Source: Clostridiales bacterium
GTDB taxonomy: Bacteria; Bacillota; Clostridia; Peptostreptococcales; Anaerovoracaceae
NCBI GenBank assembly: GCA_009911365.1
Contig: QXXF01000005.1
Location: 186,001-250,000 of the forward strand
Reading direction: 5' to 3'
Length of the DNA stretch: 64,000 nucleotides
Positions 61,136 to 64,000 of the stretch are shown one piece after another. Each line of letters begins with the position of its first letter. Within the stretch, counting starts at the first letter, position 1. The translations under genes were made by a program, and so were the position numbers. The notes beneath the pieces were generated by a model. The model was not told the origin of the DNA, did not search any database, and was given only the letters and a program-made list of their open reading frames with translations.

Positions 61136-63058
61136 ATGAGAGTATCAAGATACATAATCAGCGTTCTTCTCGTATTGATCGTTTTGGCGTTCATTGGGGA
61201 AACCCACGTGTGGTATCTCAGTGAATTTGAGGTTCGCTACCCATCGGTGACTTTTTATCCGCAGAAAGGGGTTCCGCAGGAAAGGATGTTGTCAGACATT
61301 TCCCAGGCCGCCGAAAGAGAAAGCGTGACGGTTTTCGTCGTGGAACATGAGATAGAAAGTTATATTTCACAGCAAATCGACATTTATGGAACCCAAGAAA
61401 CGGAAGCGTTTTTAAAACGAGACGCTAAAATCCAAGAAGGAGTCAGCCATAGCTTGTTTTTGGGCGATTCCACGGTGAGTTTCCACGACCTGAAAGAAAT
61501 ACCGGACGTGTCCAAGGTAAGCGATTATCAAACCATCGGAGACGCGAAGCAAGTCTTGAAGTTCAAACAGGATTTGGTGAATCAATACGCGGGGGCTTTC
61601 CCCGAAAAGGGTTATCAACCTTTCAATAGCAAGCTCAATGTCGCTTTGGCATGGAGCCTTGCTTTTGCCCTGCTTTTGCTTTTGACGGTGTATCATATTG
61701 GATTGATGAAAAAGGAATTGCTGGTTCGATTGGTTTCAGGCGAGCGGATTTCCGACTTCATGTTGAGACAAATTGTATATGACTTAGGCTTTTACGCATC
61801 AGTTTTCGTGGTCGCTTTCCTAGCTTTGAAAACTTTGACCAATCCATTTTTTGAAATTGGAGTTTCGTTAACATGTGTCAGCGTATTTTTGATTTTAAAT
61901 TCGCTGGTGTACACATGGATGCTGTCCATTGACGTGAAAAAGGACAACGCGTCATATCATTCAGGGAAAACACTCATCGCAGCCAGTCATGTCTACAAGG
62001 GAATCACGATGTTCGTCACGGTGCTGGTCATGTCAGGGAGCGTCACTTTGATTTATGACGGCATTGATTGCTACAAACAAAAAAGGTTTTTTCAGGAACA
62101 CAAAGAGGATTCTTACGTGATGCTATCCTCCTTTTCGGACACTGATGATAAGGAAGCGGATCTCCGCGATAAAATATATGGAAAAAGCGTTGAGCGAAAT
62201 AAAACCTGCATGCTGGTGGAACTCTTGGGATTTGAGCACGATGACGACAACTACGTTTACGCGGATCGAGGGGCGATCCCTTACTTGCGGCAACAAATAC
62301 CTGAGTTGCGAGGCGTGGATTTGTGCGATACCGCTTACATCATCAAGCCAGAAAATGTGGATTTATCCGGCAATGAATTTGATGAAGCCGAAGAACTTTT
62401 CCGTGTGTATTCCCAGGATGAGGACACGCCGATACGAACCATCACGTATCAAAGGAAAACGGAAATCATCGCTCATAAAATTGGGGATGGCGTGGTGAGT
62501 CGTTTGAAAGAAAATCCGATCATCATACTGAACAACATGAAGCCTAAGTTTGTCGATGGATATTTGTGGACGGGAACCATGGTGAACCTCACGGATTCAG
62601 AGTGGGAGGGATACTTGAAACAGAACGGCTTCACGGACGAAATTGCGTATCGCACCAACGTTTATGAAAATTATCTGCATAGCTGGAGGATGTTGAAGTG
62701 GGGGATGGTGTTGGGCATTGTTTTGCTGGCGATCATGTTCGTCATGGAGTGCTTTATTTTGTACACCACGTTGTATTATGAATATCGGCTCAACGCCATG
62801 GAATTGTCTTTACAAAAAGTTTTGGGGTTCACGATTTTCCAGAGACATAGAAAAATAGGGGGCCTCACCATCGCATCAGGAGTCGGAGGGCTTGTCATTG
62901 CGATATTGATAGGGAGTTTCTTGGACATAGGAAACTTGATCGCGTTGGTGATCGCGGGATTCGCGATCATCGCCTTCGAGCTTGCTTTCATCCTCCGATA
63001 TGCGTTCAAACTGGAAACGATCAATGTGCAGCGAGTGTTGAAGGGAGGATATTTATAA
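61136..63058 (+). CDS. DUF1430-like bacteriocin-associated integral membrane protein
   Basis: 640 residues. One N-terminal TM, an extracellular domain of about 150 residues (YPSVTFYPQKGVPQERMLSD, YISQQIDIYGTQETEAFLKR), a group of TMs (residues about 185-320), a second extracellular domain, and three C-terminal TMs (WGMVLGIVLLAIMFVMEC onward). This is the layout of TIGR01654-type proteins found with lactococcin-972 genes, acting in export or immunity. The start follows AAAGGAGAGCAGCCA. The next gene starts at its last base. Confidence 0.72.
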   Translation: MRVSRYIISVLLVLIVLAFIGETHVWYLSEFEVRYPSVTFYPQKGVPQERMLSDISQAAERESVTVFVVEHEIESYISQQIDIYGTQETEAFLKRDAKIQEGVSHSLFLGDSTVSFHDLKEIPDVSKVSDYQTIGDAKQVLKFKQDLVNQYAGAFPEKGYQPFNSKLNVALAWSLAFALLLLLTVYHIGLMKKELLVRLVSGERISDFMLRQIVYDLGFYASVFVVAFLALKTLTNPFFEIGVSLTCVSVFLILNSLVYTWMLSIDVKKDNASYHSGKTLIAASHVYKGITMFVTVLVMSGSVTLIYDGIDCYKQKRFFQEHKEDSYVMLSSFSDTDDKEADLRDKIYGKSVERNKTCMLVELLGFEHDDDNYVYADRGAIPYLRQQIPELRGVDLCDTAYIIKPENVDLSGNEFDEAEELFRVYSQDEDTPIRTITYQRKTEIIAHKIGDGVVSRLKENPIIILNNMKPKFVDGYLWTGTMVNLTDSEWEGYLKQNGFTDEIAYRTNVYENYLHSWRMLKWGMVLGIVLLAIMFVMECFILYTTLYYEYRLNAMELSLQKVLGFTIFQRHRKIGGLTIASGVGGLVIAILIGSFLDIGNLIALVIAGFAIIAFELAFILRYAFKLETINVQRVLKGGYL

Positions 63059-63540
63059 TGGTGAAGAAATCAACGCCACGCAGTAAAAAGAAAATCATGT
63101 TATGTGTTTTTATTGTGCTGATAGCGTGTTTGCTCATTTACAGCGGGATTTGGTATTTTGTGACACACAAGAAGTATGAGACTTACACGGAGGGATTGGA
63201 CATCAATGAAACAGGAGTTTTGAGAAAAATTTTAAATCCGGTCTATTATTCTGGCGATGGCGAGCATGAGTACACTGTCGCGTTCCCAGGATACTTGTCA
63301 TATGTGGGAAACTTAGGGGTGTCCGAAGCGCAAAGCGGCATGGCTTTGCTCATTTGGCCTTCCATCTTTGGGGAGTCCGAATATGGCGTTATTTTATACG
63401 ATGAAGGCGAAGAACACCAAATCGTGCTCAAAAAAGAAGGCGAGGCGGAAAACAGCGGCGAGCAAAAGCTGGTCAACCAATACGCTCAAAATATCGAAGA
63501 ACTTTTTGAATTCGCGAAAAAACAATGGGGAGACATTTAA
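63058..63540 (+). CDS. Single-TM membrane protein of the bacteriocin-like locus
   Basis: 160 residues. Basic N-terminus (MVKKSTPRSKKK), one TM (CVFIVLIACLLIYSGIWYFV), then an extracellular domain of about 120 residues (GDGEHEYTVAFPGYLSYVG, ESEYGVILYDEGEEHQIV). It starts one base before the permease stop ends, so expression is coupled. No family recognised; immunity or export accessory are possible. Confidence 0.65.
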   Translation: MVKKSTPRSKKKIMLCVFIVLIACLLIYSGIWYFVTHKKYETYTEGLDINETGVLRKILNPVYYSGDGEHEYTVAFPGYLSYVGNLGVSEAQSGMALLIWPSIFGESEYGVILYDEGEEHQIVLKKEGEAENSGEQKLVNQYAQNIEELFEFAKKQWGDI

Positions 63541-63555
63541 GGAAGGTGATGAAGG

Positions 63556-64000
63556 ATGCGCAAGAAAAACGATGGAACGCAGTCATTCGTCCATATCGAA
63601 GGATTAGAAAAATCCTTTGGCGATCACGTGCTGTTTCAGGATTTCAACATGTCGATCGGTCGAGGAGAATTCGTTGTGTTTTCAGGACAAAGCGGCTGTG
63701 GGAAAACCACGCTTTTGAACATGATCGGAGCATTGGAACCCTTTGATGAGGGAATCATTCGCGTGGATGGCGGCGACATCAGTCAAAGGAAAAATCGTCT
63801 GCGATATTTTAGCGACGTGGTGGGATTCCTGTTCCAAAATTTTGCTTTGATCGAAGACAAAACCGTGAGGAAAAACCTCGAAATCATAAAACCGAAGAAT
63901 CGCTCCCAAACGTCCGTGGAAGAGGCGTTGGAAAGCGTGGGGCTGCGAAGCAAGCTGGAAAGCAAAGTGTACACCCTGTCGGGCGGCGAGCAGCAAAGAG
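63556..64000 (+). CDS. ABC transporter ATPase of the bacteriocin-like locus, N-terminal part
   Basis: 148 codons are present; the gene continues past the right edge. Walker A is FSGQSGCGKTTLLNM, the Q-loop VGFLFQNFALIEDKTV and the signature LSGGEQQR. It belongs to the MacB/LolD-like group that includes the lactococcin-972 ABC proteins. The start follows GGAAGGTGATGAAGG, 15 bases after the single-TM gene. Confidence 0.88.
   Translation, partial: MRKKNDGTQSFVHIEGLEKSFGDHVLFQDFNMSIGRGEFVVFSGQSGCGKTTLLNMIGALEPFDEGIIRVDGGDISQRKNRLRYFSDVVGFLFQNFALIEDKTVRKNLEIIKPKNRSQTSVEEALESVGLRSKLESKVYTLSGGEQQR

Overview
The window looks like chromosome of an anaerobic, low-to-mid GC Gram-positive bacterium of the class Clostridia. 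Evidence: PdaA-type cortex deacetylase, WhiA, RapZ, a folate operon with a candidate tetrahydrofolate riboswitch, a DUF1836 protein, ferredoxin-fused flavoproteins, a BKACE/Kce enzyme and strong Shine-Dalgarno sites. Placement near Anaerovoracaceae (old Clostridiales Family XIII) is inference from gene content only; there is no rRNA here.

Layout. 1-9.1 kb: partial threonine aldolase, pdaA, an SGNH hydrolase, then a folate operon (riboswitch-folE-HD-folP-folBK) running into nudC and two CobW-like metal GTPase proteins. 9.2-19.9 kb: a hybrid histidine kinase, a FlK-like thioesterase, an amino-acid permease, an AraC regulator divergent from a saccharopine-dehydrogenase-like enzyme, a secreted BIG2 protein and two convergent MATE exporters, one with an attenuator-like leader. 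19.9-25.3 kb: a decayed sirtuin-macrodomain cassette flanked by duplicated HxlR-type promoter/operators, hxlR, a flavin/ferredoxin protein, an osmoprotectant-type ABC importer and a cysteine hydrolase. 25.4-41 kb: tRNA-Thr, Sir2, tRNA-Arg, a V4R plus GGDEF pair behind a structured leader, dsdA, carAB, a Cys-less MoaA-like protein, a BFD ferredoxin, MgtC, a degenerate Fic protein, and a radical SAM/CobW pair. 41-54.3 kb: ArgR-regulated argGH, an AI-2E-type permease, murB-PHP-rapZ, a wrecked AAA-ATPase gene, nitroreductase, kce, whiA, a thioesterase, a HAD phosphatase and rlmD.

54.3-64 kb is an accessory island: a Tn1549/plasmid-type parA-parB-repA module in which both parB and repA carry slippage-type frameshifts, two XRE regulators, a candidate small RNA, a VapBC toxin-antitoxin pair with a perfect 32-bp operator palindrome, and a locus resembling lactococcin-972 bacteriocin systems (secreted peptide, DUF1430-like permease, single-TM protein, ABC ATPase cut by the window end).

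The most notable items are the bacteriocin-like locus, the three-way-junction leader before the V4R/GGDEF genes, the MATE leader with a short ORF lying across a terminator arm, the catalytic-motif-less Fic and radical-SAM-fold proteins, and the clearly traceable pseudogenisation events.
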